A DNA stretch of 37,579 nt from Halieaceae bacterium (GCA_902547755.1 CACCPA010000013.1:1-37579), one strand, 5' to 3'. Shown: positions 1 through 5,975, counted from the stretch's first letter. Translations and numbers: made by a program. Notes: generated from the letters alone by a model not told the origin.

Positions 1-417
1 TCCGACTGGTTTGCGGTAACGCTTACGATGCGACAAACGATCGTATCGGAGAGCGGGAAGAAGGTTTTTATCGATGCCGATCAAGCGGGTCGTAACCTTC
101 GTCACTTCCTCAACAAATTGAACGTTAAGACTTACGGAAACGCCTTCAAGCGATACAACAAGCGTCTCGAGGTAATCCCGACCTACGAGTACGCCGACGG
201 TAAGCATCTCCACTATCACCTAATCATCAAGAAACCACAGCGTCTTACGGATCGACGCTTTGACTCCTTAATTCGAACTAACTGGATAAGCACGGATTGG
301 GGTCTTTGGTCGATCGATATTAAGCGAGTGTCTGACTCGGGTTGGTTGGAATACGTGACTAAGGATACGTCTGTGGATTTTGAAAATGTTGATATCGGAA
401 ACTTATGGTTGTCCTGA
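1..417 (+). CDS. HUH-family rolling-circle replication initiator (5' truncated by window edge)
   Basis: The frame is open from base 1, so the gene starts outside the window; 138 codons are visible. Three ordered motifs mark an HUH endonuclease. Near the visible N-terminus is the hydrophobic motif 1 (FAVTLTM). The metal-binding H-x-H is in HLHYHLII (visible residues about 69-76). The catalytic tyrosine is in a Y-x-x-K motif, YVTKD (about 117-121). Such proteins nick one strand at an origin and stay attached through the tyrosine during rolling-circle replication of plasmids, filamentous phages and satellites. An ATG at 28 is not the start, because motif 1 lies before it. Beside the integrase-bearing element end at guaA, it suggests an element that can replicate after excision. 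The exact Rep family is not recognised. The protein is short for a Rep and has no helicase domain in the visible part. Confidence 0.65.
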   Translation, partial: SDWFAVTLTMRQTIVSESGKKVFIDADQAGRNLRHFLNKLNVKTYGNAFKRYNKRLEVIPTYEYADGKHLHYHLIIKKPQRLTDRRFDSLIRTNWISTDWGLWSIDIKRVSDSGWLEYVTKDTSVDFENVDIGNLWLS

Positions 418-521
418 CTTACGGTCGTCGTAATCCCAGTCGTTTCCTCAACTAAAACTTGTTCCGCTGAGAGTCTACTTAATGACTCTTGATAGTGGAG
501 TAGCACCTAAGGAAAACGACT

Positions 522-809
522 ATGGATAACGAAACTTATCTACGTGAGCGACTTACCGAGTATCTGGACTACCTACTCTCGAAACCACACATCGAATGTA
601 AACCGACACTTAAAAAGTATCGCTTCAAAATGAAGATGAACGAGCATCTTACGCCGAAGGAATTCAGCAACATACTTAAGTTCTTAAAACGCGACAGTAA
701 CCGTAGCGATAAGGATCTAAGGCGGATGTTCAAACCACTAATTCGCGCGAACTCTAAAGCGCTAAATACTAGCGTCGAGAAGGTTACTCTCGATGCCTTT
801 TTAACCTAG
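522..809 (+). CDS. Hypothetical 95-aa protein
   Basis: Unrecognised small basic, mostly helical protein, with no membrane segment or signal peptide. A ribosome binding site (AAGGA, about 8 bases before the ATG) supports the start. It lies 104 bp after the Rep-like gene and 14 bp before the ribbon-helix-helix gene, in the same direction, so the three probably form one element operon. A role in element replication or copy control is only a guess from context. Confidence 0.55.
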   Translation: MDNETYLRERLTEYLDYLLSKPHIECKPTLKKYRFKMKMNEHLTPKEFSNILKFLKRDSNRSDKDLRRMFKPLIRANSKALNTSVEKVTLDAFLT

Positions 810-823
810 AAGGAGTTAACCCT

Positions 824-1054
824 ATGACTGTTCTTACGAACTTTCGAATCGACGACGAGACTCGTCGCCAATTTCATATCTACTGTATCGAGAACAATAC
901 GAGTATCGCCGCACGATTACGCGAGTACATTAAATGGGACCTAGAAGATCGATCTATGAGACGAGAACCGCCCCGTAAAACACAAAAGAAAGAATCCGCA
1001 GCAAAGTTCTTCGACCAGTTAAGTCAGGAAAGACGCTGGGAGGATTCGTACTAA
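824..1054 (+). CDS. Ribbon-helix-helix (Arc/CopG-like) small DNA-binding protein
   Basis: A 76-residue protein whose first 45 residues fit a ribbon-helix-helix fold. A short N-terminal beta strand (TVLTNFRID) is followed by a helix starting at DDETRRQF, a turn around ENNTSIA, and a second helix. The C-terminal half is charged and basic. Such proteins bind operators as dimers and often repress plasmid or phage replication and maintenance operons. An AGGAGTT ribosome binding site precedes the ATG at good spacing. The stop codon overlaps the next ATG (TAATG at 1052-1056), implying translational coupling. A regulator of the Rep operon is the simplest reading, inferred from context. Confidence 0.6.
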   Translation: MTVLTNFRIDDETRRQFHIYCIENNTSIAARLREYIKWDLEDRSMRREPPRKTQKKESAAKFFDQLSQERRWEDSY

Positions 1055-1224
1055 TGGCGGTAAGAAAGACTGAACTGCTGACGAAGACGGAGTTAACGTC
1101 GCTTTTAAACCGGCAGAACTACAAGTCGATTGAACTGTTTGAGAATGTGAACCCTGACCTTATCGAGTTGCTGAAGAATGTGAGGCGGTCCGATGGGGTT
1201 AGGGTTCTTGTGATTAAGAAGTAG
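1054..1224 (+). CDS. Hypothetical 56-aa protein coupled to the RHH gene
   Basis: Short gene beginning MAVRKTELLTKTEL and ending in a basic VLVIKK tail. Its ATG shares a base with the stop of the preceding ribbon-helix-helix gene (TAATG). It is helical and charged, with no membrane segment. No family is recognised. The overlap and the matching direction are the main evidence that it is real. It is the last gene of the rightward cluster before the convergent leftward genes. Confidence 0.45.
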   Translation: MAVRKTELLTKTELTSLLNRQNYKSIELFENVNPDLIELLKNVRRSDGVRVLVIKK

Positions 1225-1234
1225 GTTTTAATCA

Positions 1235-1543
1235 TTAGAGATCGGTTTTAGTTCCCCATTCATAGGTTTGAATGCCGTCTTCAAAACCACCCTCCAGAAG
1301 ATCGCCGTCCCAGTCACTCAAATCGCCTCGATCAGTTCTCCAACTCACGTATTTGTCGTGAGCGGAAAACGTCTCCCATTCTTCAATCAACGTATAGGTC
1401 GAGGCGGATTCGTCTGCGTAAACATCAACTTTCAAGCATCCCTCGAACTCACGGGTGTCGCCTAATACGTCTTTGAAAAAGTTCCCCAGCGCCTCAAACT
1501 TCCCGTCCGCCGCTTTAAAGTTTTTGACCACTAACGCCGCCAT
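1235..1543 (-). CDS. ABM-type (dimeric ferredoxin-fold) small protein
   Basis: About 102 residues with the pattern of antibiotic biosynthesis monooxygenase (ABM)-like dimeric alpha/beta barrel proteins: an N-terminal strand (MAALVVKNFKA), a helix (GKFEALGNFFKDVL), a strand with a central Gly-Cys (FEGCLKVDVYADE), then TYTLIEEWETFSAHDKYVSW, the typical YxxxEeWxsxxAhxxH-like segment. The start at 1543 is chosen because GGAGG lies 4 bases upstream; an ATG at 1561 has no such site. Family members include quinol monooxygenases and many of unknown substrate; no substrate can be assigned. It follows the small membrane protein gene ending at 1562. Its 5' end is duplicated upstream at 1786-1854. Confidence 0.65.
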   Translation of the reverse strand: MAALVVKNFKAADGKFEALGNFFKDVLGDTREFEGCLKVDVYADESASTYTLIEEWETFSAHDKYVSWRTDRGDLSDWDGDLLEGGFEDGIQTYEWGTKTDL

Positions 1544-1561
1544 ATCGCCTCCATAAGTCAA

Positions 1562-1789
1562 TTAGTCATCTTCCTGATCCACCAAGTCATCACGGTCTTT
1601 TTCTTCTTTCACTTTTTCTTGCATGAGAAGAGCAAGAATAGAGAGCAGAACCAGATAAAGGAACGAGATGTAAGTCTCCCATTCGCCTCTGGGAAACCCT
1701 AGACCGCCGATAAGGTAGTCCGCTATGTCCCAGACCAGAAATACGCAGATCGCGCCACCTATGAACGACAAGATATGCGATTTATTCAT
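1562..1789 (-). CDS. Small two-TM membrane protein (copy B)
   Basis: 75 residues: a first membrane segment (about 7-27), a short loop carrying GGLGFPRGEWET, a second membrane segment (about 41-57) and a highly charged C-terminus ending in DQEDD. Its paralogue lies at 1873-2091. The first residues (MNKS), the GGLGFPRG loop and the DQEDD tail are shared, while the membrane segments diverge. The ATG overlaps the stop of the short ABM remnant upstream (ATGA). The function is unknown. Small membrane proteins in mobile elements can act in exclusion or as toxins, but nothing here proves this. Confidence 0.6.
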   Translation of the reverse strand: MNKSHILSFIGGAICVFLVWDIADYLIGGLGFPRGEWETYISFLYLVLLSILALLMQEKVKEEKDRDDLVDQEDD

Positions 1790-1854
1790 CGACTTACCCC
1801 AAGCAAGTTCTTCCCGTCCGCCGCTTTAAAGTTTTTAACCACTAACGCCGCCAT
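1786..1854 (-). pseudogene. Truncated 5' duplicate of the ABM-type gene
   Basis: The first 15 codons repeat the start of the ABM gene at 1235-1543 (MAALVVKNFKAADGK), including its upstream GGAGG site. The frame then runs into unrelated sequence and stops after 22 codons, with its TGA overlapping the next ATG (ATGA). The underlying DNA at 1812-1893 matches 1501-1582 with only about three mismatches, so this is a recent copy. It may be translated as a 22-residue leader coupling translation to the membrane protein gene, or it may be only a scar of the duplication. Confidence 0.7.
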
Positions 1855-1872
1855 ATTGCCTCCGTAAGTCAA

Positions 1873-2091
1873 TTAGTCATCTTCCTGATCCAACGGTTTT
1901 TCACGGTCATTTTCCCGTGTGAGCAGAATAGTTAATACGACAAGCGTAAAGGGTAACCACATCCTCCACGTACTGGTCTCCCAATCGCCTCGAGGGAAAC
2001 CTAGACCACCAAAGAAATGGTCTGCCATATCCCAAAGTTCAAAAATTATTATCGAAACGCCTAAAAGAAGGTAGATCTGGGATTTATTCAT
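1873..2091 (-). CDS. Small two-TM membrane protein (copy A)
   Basis: 72-residue paralogue of the protein at 1562-1789. It starts MNKSQI, has a hydrophobic segment (about 7-25), the shared GGLGFPRGDWET loop, a second hydrophobic segment (about 44-60) and an acidic LDQEDD tail. It lies 12 bp downstream of the gene at 2104-2373 in the same direction. The shared loop and tail with divergent membrane segments suggest diversification under a common scaffold. Function unknown. Confidence 0.6.
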   Translation of the reverse strand: MNKSQIYLLLGVSIIIFELWDMADHFFGGLGFPRGDWETSTWRMWLPFTLVVLTILLTRENDREKPLDQEDD

Positions 2092-2103
2092 AGGACTTTT
2101 CCT

Positions 2104-2373
2104 CTAGGGAGTAAAAGTCTCGTCCAGCACAAAGAGTTCCACACCACCGATGATTTTGTCGTTCGCCATCGCTGCTTCTGTCGCTGGATCGTTGAAAACT
2201 CTCATAAACTCGTCGACATCGTTAGTCTCGAAAACACCAATCACAGAGTTCCCCTCGGTCGCTCCCATATACGCAACAGTCACTCCCTGACTCTTAAACA
2301 AATCGCCGTGAGTTTTGAAACCTTTTCTCCAAGTATCCACATCCTCAACTTCCGCTCTTACTGCTATCAACAT
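2104..2373 (-). CDS. Small ABM-like/ferredoxin-fold protein
   Basis: 89-residue soluble protein beginning MLIAVRAEVEDVDTWRKGF, with a strand-helix-strand pattern like single-domain dimeric alpha/beta-barrel proteins: strand 1-8, helix 12-25, strand GVTVAYMGAT, strand SVIGVFETNDVDEFMRVF, then NDPATEAAMANDKIIGGVELFVLDE. The family is judged from this pattern only; a role is not known. GGGGGA sits just upstream of the ATG. It is the first gene of the leftward cluster that continues with the two small membrane proteins and the second ABM-like protein, so the cluster alternates the two protein types. Confidence 0.55.
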   Translation of the reverse strand: MLIAVRAEVEDVDTWRKGFKTHGDLFKSQGVTVAYMGATEGNSVIGVFETNDVDEFMRVFNDPATEAAMANDKIIGGVELFVLDETFTP

Positions 2374-2504
2374 CTGTATCCCCCAACCTTTTATTCGGAC
2401 GTGATCATTACCTTAATAACGTAGCAGATCTAATGTTGCGTGCTCATTAAATTGCCTCACATTCGTTTAACTACACCCATATGACTACGAAGGGATACAA
2501 GTAA

Positions 2505-2546
2505 AACTATAGTCAATAAGGTGGTGTTTTATTTTTGACTATAGTT
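2505..2546. promoter_or_regulatory. Perfect 12-bp inverted repeat upstream of the serine recombinase
   Basis: AACTATAGTCAA at 2505-2516 is the exact reverse complement of TTGACTATAGTT at 2535-2546, with an 18-base spacer. It lies in the 214-bp gap between two divergent genes, about 42 bp before the recombinase start. The right arm contains TTGACT, a possible -35 hexamer. It could be an operator, or a binding site for the recombinase itself controlling its own expression. As an RNA hairpin it lacks a following T-run, so it is not a simple terminator. Confidence 0.5.
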
Positions 2547-2587
2547 CATTCATAATCTCTTATGACTTATATGACTAGGGCGTCTAA

Positions 2588-3142
2588 ATGAAAGGTCAAA
2601 AGATTGGTTATATCCGTGTCTCAACTGTTGATCAGAATACGGATCGTCAGTTGGCAGACATTGAACTGGATAAGGTTTTTGAGGAGAAGGTCTCTGCGAA
2701 GACAGCAAATAGACCGGAACTCCAACAGATGTTGGGACACATCCGTGAGGGTGATGAGATTTACATCCACGACATTTCCCGTCTTGCGCGAAACATAGAA
2801 GACCTTCACCGATTGGTGAATGAAATCATTGAAAAAGGTTGTTCAGTTCATTTCGTAAAAGAGAACCTCCACTTCAGTGGAGATAGAACTGACCCAACAC
2901 AACAACTTCTATTGAGTATGTTGGGTGCGGTGTATCAGTTTGAGCGTTCAATAATGTTGGAACGCCAGCGGGAAGGCATCGCGGTTGCGAAGGCGGCAGG
3001 TAAGTTCAAGGGCAGACCCAAGAGCATAGATAATCACGAAATCCGCAGAATACTGGCAGAGGGGAATTCCATTAGTAAGACTGCTAACTTACTGGGTGTG
3101 TCTATGTCGAGTGTTCAACGAGCGAAGAGAGAGGCGTGGTGA
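2588..3142 (+). CDS. Serine recombinase (resolvase/invertase family)
   Basis: 184 residues, normal length for a small Pin/Hin/Tn3-resolvase-type recombinase. The catalytic domain opens with GYIRVSTVDQNTDRQ (nucleophile Ser12), followed by the arginine-rich active-site region LARNIEDLHRL, the ML..V.QFERSIMLERQREG helix, and a GRPK hinge. The C-terminal helix-turn-helix is ISKTANLLGVSMSSVQRAK. Such enzymes invert, delete or resolve DNA between short crossover sites. Invertase versus resolvase cannot be settled from sequence alone. Its 3' end is followed within 3 bp by a copy of a small membrane-protein gene, and short pieces of its 3' region, or of a relative's, recur downstream. It may act on the element's own repeats. 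Confidence 0.9.
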   Translation: MKGQKIGYIRVSTVDQNTDRQLADIELDKVFEEKVSAKTANRPELQQMLGHIREGDEIYIHDISRLARNIEDLHRLVNEIIEKGCSVHFVKENLHFSGDRTDPTQQLLLSMLGAVYQFERSIMLERQREGIAVAKAAGKFKGRPKSIDNHEIRRILAEGNSISKTANLLGVSMSSVQRAKREAW

Positions 3143-3335
3143 TAATGAATAAGAAAGGTGCATACTCTCTGGTCGGTGCGTTTGGTCTTCTGGGTAACGT
3201 CTTTTTTTACTCTACCGGAACCTATGGCAGCGACACTCTATCTTCTGGCGGGCATTTGCTTTCTTTTGCTCGCTTGGGAGATGTTATTTGGAGCGAAAGG
3301 CAATCCCTGAACTCAACGAGCGAAGAGAGAGGCGT
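3124..3335 (+). repeat. Direct repeat unit A (about 210 bp; partner 3665-3875)
   Basis: This unit runs from the last codons of the serine recombinase through a small membrane-protein gene copy to a 23-bp segment that is also present at the recombinase 3' end. It aligns with 3665-3875 over its whole length with scattered substitutions and a single one-base length difference. The 23-bp segment occurs exactly at 3115-3137, 3313-3335 and 3853-3875. Confidence 0.8.
3145..3310 (+). pseudogene. Frameshifted copy of small two-TM membrane protein
   Basis: This copy starts MNKKGAYSLVGAFGLLGN exactly like the intact gene at 3686-3850. One extra base just before the run of seven T's (around 3204) shifts the frame. 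In the shifted frame the rest of the protein is intact (LPEPMAATLYLLAGICFLL, ending at a TGA at 3308-3310). At 166 bases against 165 it differs from the partner by that one base. A sequencing error or +1 slippage near the T-run cannot be excluded, but decay after duplication is the simplest explanation. Confidence 0.65.
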
Positions 3336-3407
3336 ATTAATGCTTCTACCGCTTTCCACGGTCTTTCAAAAGCATCTGTCTATCGTTTGATATCAGTTGG
3401 GAACTGA
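3288..3407 (+). pseudogene. Remnant resembling a serine-recombinase C-terminus
   Basis: One frame reads ...RKAIPELNERRERR, then INASTAFHGLSKASVYRLI and a stop at 3405-3407. The pattern is a GRK/PELNERR hinge followed by a helix-turn-helix with recognition helix SKASVYRL, as in Pin-like recombinase C-termini. It has no start and no catalytic domain. It overlaps the end of the membrane-protein copy in another frame. It looks like the leftover 3' end of a second recombinase joined here during duplication. The upstream limit is approximate. Confidence 0.4.
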
Positions 3408-3452
3408 ATAACGTTGTCCTATGGATTATTTGACACAACAGGGCACTGATAG

Positions 3453-3620
3453 ATGATGAGCAAGGTTGATAAAATCCTTGAAGAGGTCAAAAAGTTAAGA
3501 GGCAAGAAAAAAGATAGGTTGAAACAACATCCTCATATAGTTGAGTCCAGACAACACTGGGACTGGGAACAGTCGTATTATGATTTGTATCCTAAAGAGG
3601 ATAAAGAAGAAGGGAAGTGA
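3453..3620 (+). CDS. Hypothetical 55-aa charged protein
   Basis: Opens with two ATG codons and encodes a lysine-rich helix (KILEEVKKLRGKKKDR) followed by an aromatic, acidic C-terminus (HWDWEQSYYDLYPKED). No convincing ribosome binding site is seen and no family is recognised. It lies between the two duplicated units and reads in the same direction as the recombinase. It could be a real small gene or chance coding. Confidence 0.35.
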   Translation: MMSKVDKILEEVKKLRGKKKDRLKQHPHIVESRQHWDWEQSYYDLYPKEDKEEGK

Positions 3621-3664
3621 AAGACTATGGTCCCTTAAAAGCGTCTATAGGTTGATGGCGGCGT

Positions 3665-3875
3665 TAAGAGAGGGGCGTGGTGATAATGAATAAGAAAGGT
3701 GCATACTCTTTGGGCGGTGCGTTTGGTTTTCTTGCCAACACTTTTTTTACCTTACCGGAACCTATGGGAGCGACACTCTATCTTCTGGCGAGCATCTGTT
3801 TTCTTTTGCTCGCGTGGGAGATGTTATTTGGGAAGAAAGTTAGTTCCTGAACTCAACGAGCGAAGAGAGAGGCGT
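3665..3875 (+). repeat. Direct repeat unit B (partner 3124-3335)
   Basis: Second copy of the 210-bp unit, carrying the intact small membrane-protein gene. Just before it, the frame ending at 3694 reads SLKSVYRLMAALREGRG, another helix-turn-helix-like end of a serine recombinase. Each membrane-protein copy therefore follows a recombinase 3' end. The unit ends with the third perfect copy of the 23-bp segment. Confidence 0.8.
3686..3850 (+). CDS. Small two-TM membrane protein (54 aa, intact copy)
   Basis: Encodes MNKKGAYSLGGAFGFL, then NTFFTLPEPMGATLYLLAS, then ICFLLLAWEMLFGKKVSS. It has two hydrophobic segments (about 8-21 and 28-48) split by a Pro-Glu-Pro turn, with Lys at both ends. A GAGGGG lies about 11 bases before the ATG. 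The gene is duplicated at 3145-3310, where the frame is broken. Its layout (MNK start, two hydrophobic helices, Pro/Gly turn) recalls the other tiny membrane proteins in this element. Function unknown. Confidence 0.5.
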   Translation: MNKKGAYSLGGAFGFLANTFFTLPEPMGATLYLLASICFLLLAWEMLFGKKVSS

Positions 3876-3876
3876 C

Positions 3877-4179
3877 TCACTTCTCCTCTTCATCCTCGTA
3901 GAGAAAAGAGATGAGGTCTTCCGGTTGTTCCAGTTCTGGGTCTTCTTCCAATCTCTTTTTATAATCACGGTCCTCATAAATCGCTAAACCCGCAACGAAA
4001 ATAGCGATCGGGGTGAGCAATAACCCTATCAACACTAAACCTAGCACCCTATCGCCACCCCCCTTACCCTCTGGCAGGAGAGACATTAGTACAGGAATCA
4101 AACCGATTGATATGAGGGCAAGAACTCCATAACGACTGAAAAGAACCCGTCTAAACTTTTGTCCCTTAGTCATCCCCAT
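3877..4179 (-). CDS. Small membrane protein (two TM, acidic tail)
   Basis: Up to 100 residues: a basic N-terminus, TM1 (about 17-35), a Gly/Lys loop, TM2 (about 45-66) and a long acidic C-terminus ending in EDEEEK. The ATG at 4179 overlaps the upstream stop (TAATG). An ATG two codons later (4173) has better spacing (8 bases) from AGGAG and may be the true start. It is the last gene of the leftward integrase operon. Function unknown. Confidence 0.55.
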   Translation of the reverse strand: MGMTKGQKFRRVLFSRYGVLALISIGLIPVLMSLLPEGKGGGDRVLGLVLIGLLLTPIAIFVAGLAIYEDRDYKKRLEEDPELEQPEDLISFLYEDEEEK

Positions 4180-4370
4180 TACTCCTGACTCTTATCCTTT
4201 TTCCACATCGGGTGACGCACTAGACGAATAAACGCAGTGATTATCACCACATTTGCGAGGAAACCTATCCACCACACACCCGTTTGGTAGTCAGCAAACT
4301 CCAACCCAATAAAGATGAAAACTAAAAACCAGAACTCGTATTTGATGATGAAGTCCCAAAGTGTCTTCAT
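4179..4370 (-). CDS. Small membrane protein (63 aa)
   Basis: Two hydrophobic segments (about 13-25 and 32-49) joined by a short DYQTGVWW loop, with a basic C-terminus (RHPMWKKDK). GGAGAGA precedes the ATG. It lies 12 bp after the 60-aa gene and overlaps the next start by one base, so it belongs to the integrase operon. No family recognised. Confidence 0.5.
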   Translation of the reverse strand: MKTLWDFIIKYEFWFLVFIFIGLEFADYQTGVWWIGFLANVVIITAFIRLVRHPMWKKDKSQE

Positions 4371-4382
4371 AGCGTCTCTCTC

Positions 4383-4565
4383 CTATCCTCCAAACTCTAT
4401 CAAGTCGCGCTCCCCTCGCAACTCCCTCAGCACGGCACGAGAGACTCCTAACTCTTGGCGAACCAATTTATCTCGCTCGTCGCGCAATAAATGCGCAAGG
4501 GACTCATCCATTTCAATCACCTTGTTTGCGAGATCGTCGGAACCGTCAGGAGAAAATTTATTCAT
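4383..4565 (-). CDS. Hypothetical 60-aa protein coupled to integrase
   Basis: Its ATG overlaps the integrase stop (TGATG), which implies translational coupling. The protein is helical and highly charged (ESLAHLLRDERDKLVRQELG, then VSRAVLRELRGERD), with no membrane segment. The final segment could be a short helix-turn-helix, but this is weak. A recombination accessory role would suit its position and is inference only. Confidence 0.5.
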   Translation of the reverse strand: MNKFSPDGSDDLANKVIEMDESLAHLLRDERDKLVRQELGVSRAVLRELRGERDLIEFGG

Positions 4566-5806
4566 CAGTCTAATGTAAAACCGCCCTCTTCCGTTTTTGC
4601 AAAGTTACGTAAAGCACCGCGAACCATCATTTCATCGTCTGGATGTCGGTAATGATTTTCGATATGTGAAGAACTGGTGCCTGCGATTACTGCAACGTCT
4701 GCAATAGGAACACCTGCATCCATCCGCATGGTTATTCCAAAATGTCTCAATGAGTAATAAGAGAGTTTTCGATACTTGTGATCATGAATTCCAATGCCTT
4801 TCATGATGGTGTCCCAATGCTTATAGAGTTCTCTTGTCCCCAGTGGGTGCGTGCCATTTTTATTGGTGAACAATAGATCGGTGGGTTCAATGAACCCAGA
4901 GTAGGTTGTCAGTCTCTTCAAGTATTCGCCACCGCGAACCACTATGGTTCTCTCATTTCGAACTTTACTGGTCTCCTTACGGACATGAAGTTTCACTAAA
5001 CAGACACCTTTGCCCGTGTCGTCGACAGCATCCTTAAACCCCTTCACATCACCCCAAGTCATCTGACGCAACTCACCGGTTCTCATCAAGGTATTTGATA
5101 GGGTGTATATGTAATCTCGAACCTTTTGGCGCTCAATTCGATCCTCGTCATCGGGACACTGCTGCTTACTTACATACCCGCGCAGATATCGCACCATCTT
5201 TTCGTATTCATCAATACTGAAGATATCTCGCTTGCCAATTTCATCCCTAGAAATCTTTGTGGGACGGAAGAACATCTTGGGTATATGCGAATATCCATTT
5301 CGGTAAGCAAAATCAAAGATCTGACCAATGGTTGCCGTTTCATTACGGATGGTTACCAATGAGATTGATGGGTTATCACGTCGCCGCATCTGACCCCAGT
5401 CGAAAAAAGAATTCTCATCGAGTTCTGCGATCTTAGTTGTTAGGTGTTTGGCTCTCAGGAGTGCACGACATTGGGACTCAATGGTCTTAAATCTCCCTTC
5501 AGTGATGCCACCTTCCAAACCAACATCTGCCCTTCTCCACTCAAGGTACTTGTCAGTCAATTCACCTAGAGTGATACCAAACAATTTTCTGCCTGACGCG
5601 ACATCACTCAAGGTTTGAAGAATTAACTTCTCCCCCCGCTGTTTGGCAGTTTCATAGTCAGTAGTCTTCAGCGATCTGCGCAGGTACTTTCGCTCTTCAG
5701 AGACCCAGATACGGATCTGATAAACCGCCCCACTGCGAGACATTCGATAGAGTTCTCCTCTATCGCCAAGCAACCACTCTGAATCAACTTTCTTGTTCGC
5801 AGACAC
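4565..5806 (-). CDS. int: Tyrosine recombinase/integrase of the guaA-inserted element
   Basis: 413 residues, normal for a phage/island integrase. It has an N-terminal arm-binding and SAM-like core-binding part (about 1-185) and a catalytic domain after it. Active-site elements seen: Arg242 in LMRTGELRQMTW, Lys near 277-281 (RKETSK), Arg354 in YYSLRHFGIT, and the nucleophile Tyr386 in HIENHYRH. The usual first His of HxxR is Tyr and the usual GH is GT, a known variation in this subfamily. The start is GTG at 5806 with AGGGA about 7 bases upstream; no better ATG is present. The gene ends 155 bp from the 3' end of guaA, which places attachment at guaA. Three small genes follow in the same operon. 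Confidence 0.92.
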   Translation of the reverse strand: MSANKKVDSEWLLGDRGELYRMSRSGAVYQIRIWVSEERKYLRRSLKTTDYETAKQRGEKLILQTLSDVASGRKLFGITLGELTDKYLEWRRADVGLEGGITEGRFKTIESQCRALLRAKHLTTKIAELDENSFFDWGQMRRRDNPSISLVTIRNETATIGQIFDFAYRNGYSHIPKMFFRPTKISRDEIGKRDIFSIDEYEKMVRYLRGYVSKQQCPDDEDRIERQKVRDYIYTLSNTLMRTGELRQMTWGDVKGFKDAVDDTGKGVCLVKLHVRKETSKVRNERTIVVRGGEYLKRLTTYSGFIEPTDLLFTNKNGTHPLGTRELYKHWDTIMKGIGIHDHKYRKLSYYSLRHFGITMRMDAGVPIADVAVIAGTSSSHIENHYRHPDDEMMVRGALRNFAKTEEGGFTLD

Positions 5807-5820
5807 AGATGTTCCCTACG

Positions 5821-5960
5821 ACACTCAATAGTGTCTTTGGTGTGAAACATTCTGTGTAAACATATCCCTTGATTTGAGATAAAACAAGGGTTTTTGACCG
5901 ACTGTGAAACGAGTGTGAAAATACTAAGTAATTGATTTTAAACGTATTTTTATCTTAAAA
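5821..5960. promoter_or_regulatory. Integrase upstream/attachment-arm region
   Basis: The gap between the integrase start and the guaA stop holds three TGTGAAA copies in the same orientation (5841, 5903 and 5914), a small hairpin ACACT-CAAT-AGTGT (5821-5834), and a CCCTTG/CAAGGG inverted repeat followed by TTTTT (about 5866-5895). Short repeats between int and the insertion site are typical of integrase arm-binding sites. The assignment is inferred. Confidence 0.4.
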
Positions 5961-5975
5961 TTACTCCCACTCGAT
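5961..5975. other. Probable attachment site core at the 3' end of guaA
   Basis: The island sequence joins the chromosome exactly at the last codons of guaA (GAGTGGGAGTAA on the gene strand), a well-known insertion target for tyrosine-integrase elements. No second copy of this sequence was seen in 1-5900, so the other end of the element should lie left of the window. The exact core length is unknown. Confidence 0.55.

Noticed and set aside
216-506. Open frame of 96 codons on the minus strand
   Set aside because: It lies antisense to the Rep-like gene and extends past it; no ribosome binding site or protein features, while the plus frame has three HUH motifs.
3699-3914. Open frame of 71 codons on the plus strand
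   Set aside because: It overlaps the intact 54-aa membrane-protein gene in another frame; the membrane-protein frame is supported by its duplicate.
5841-5921. TGTGAAA repeats as CRP sites
   Set aside because: They are direct, not inverted, repeats and sit between integrase and its insertion site, so arm-type integrase sites are more likely.
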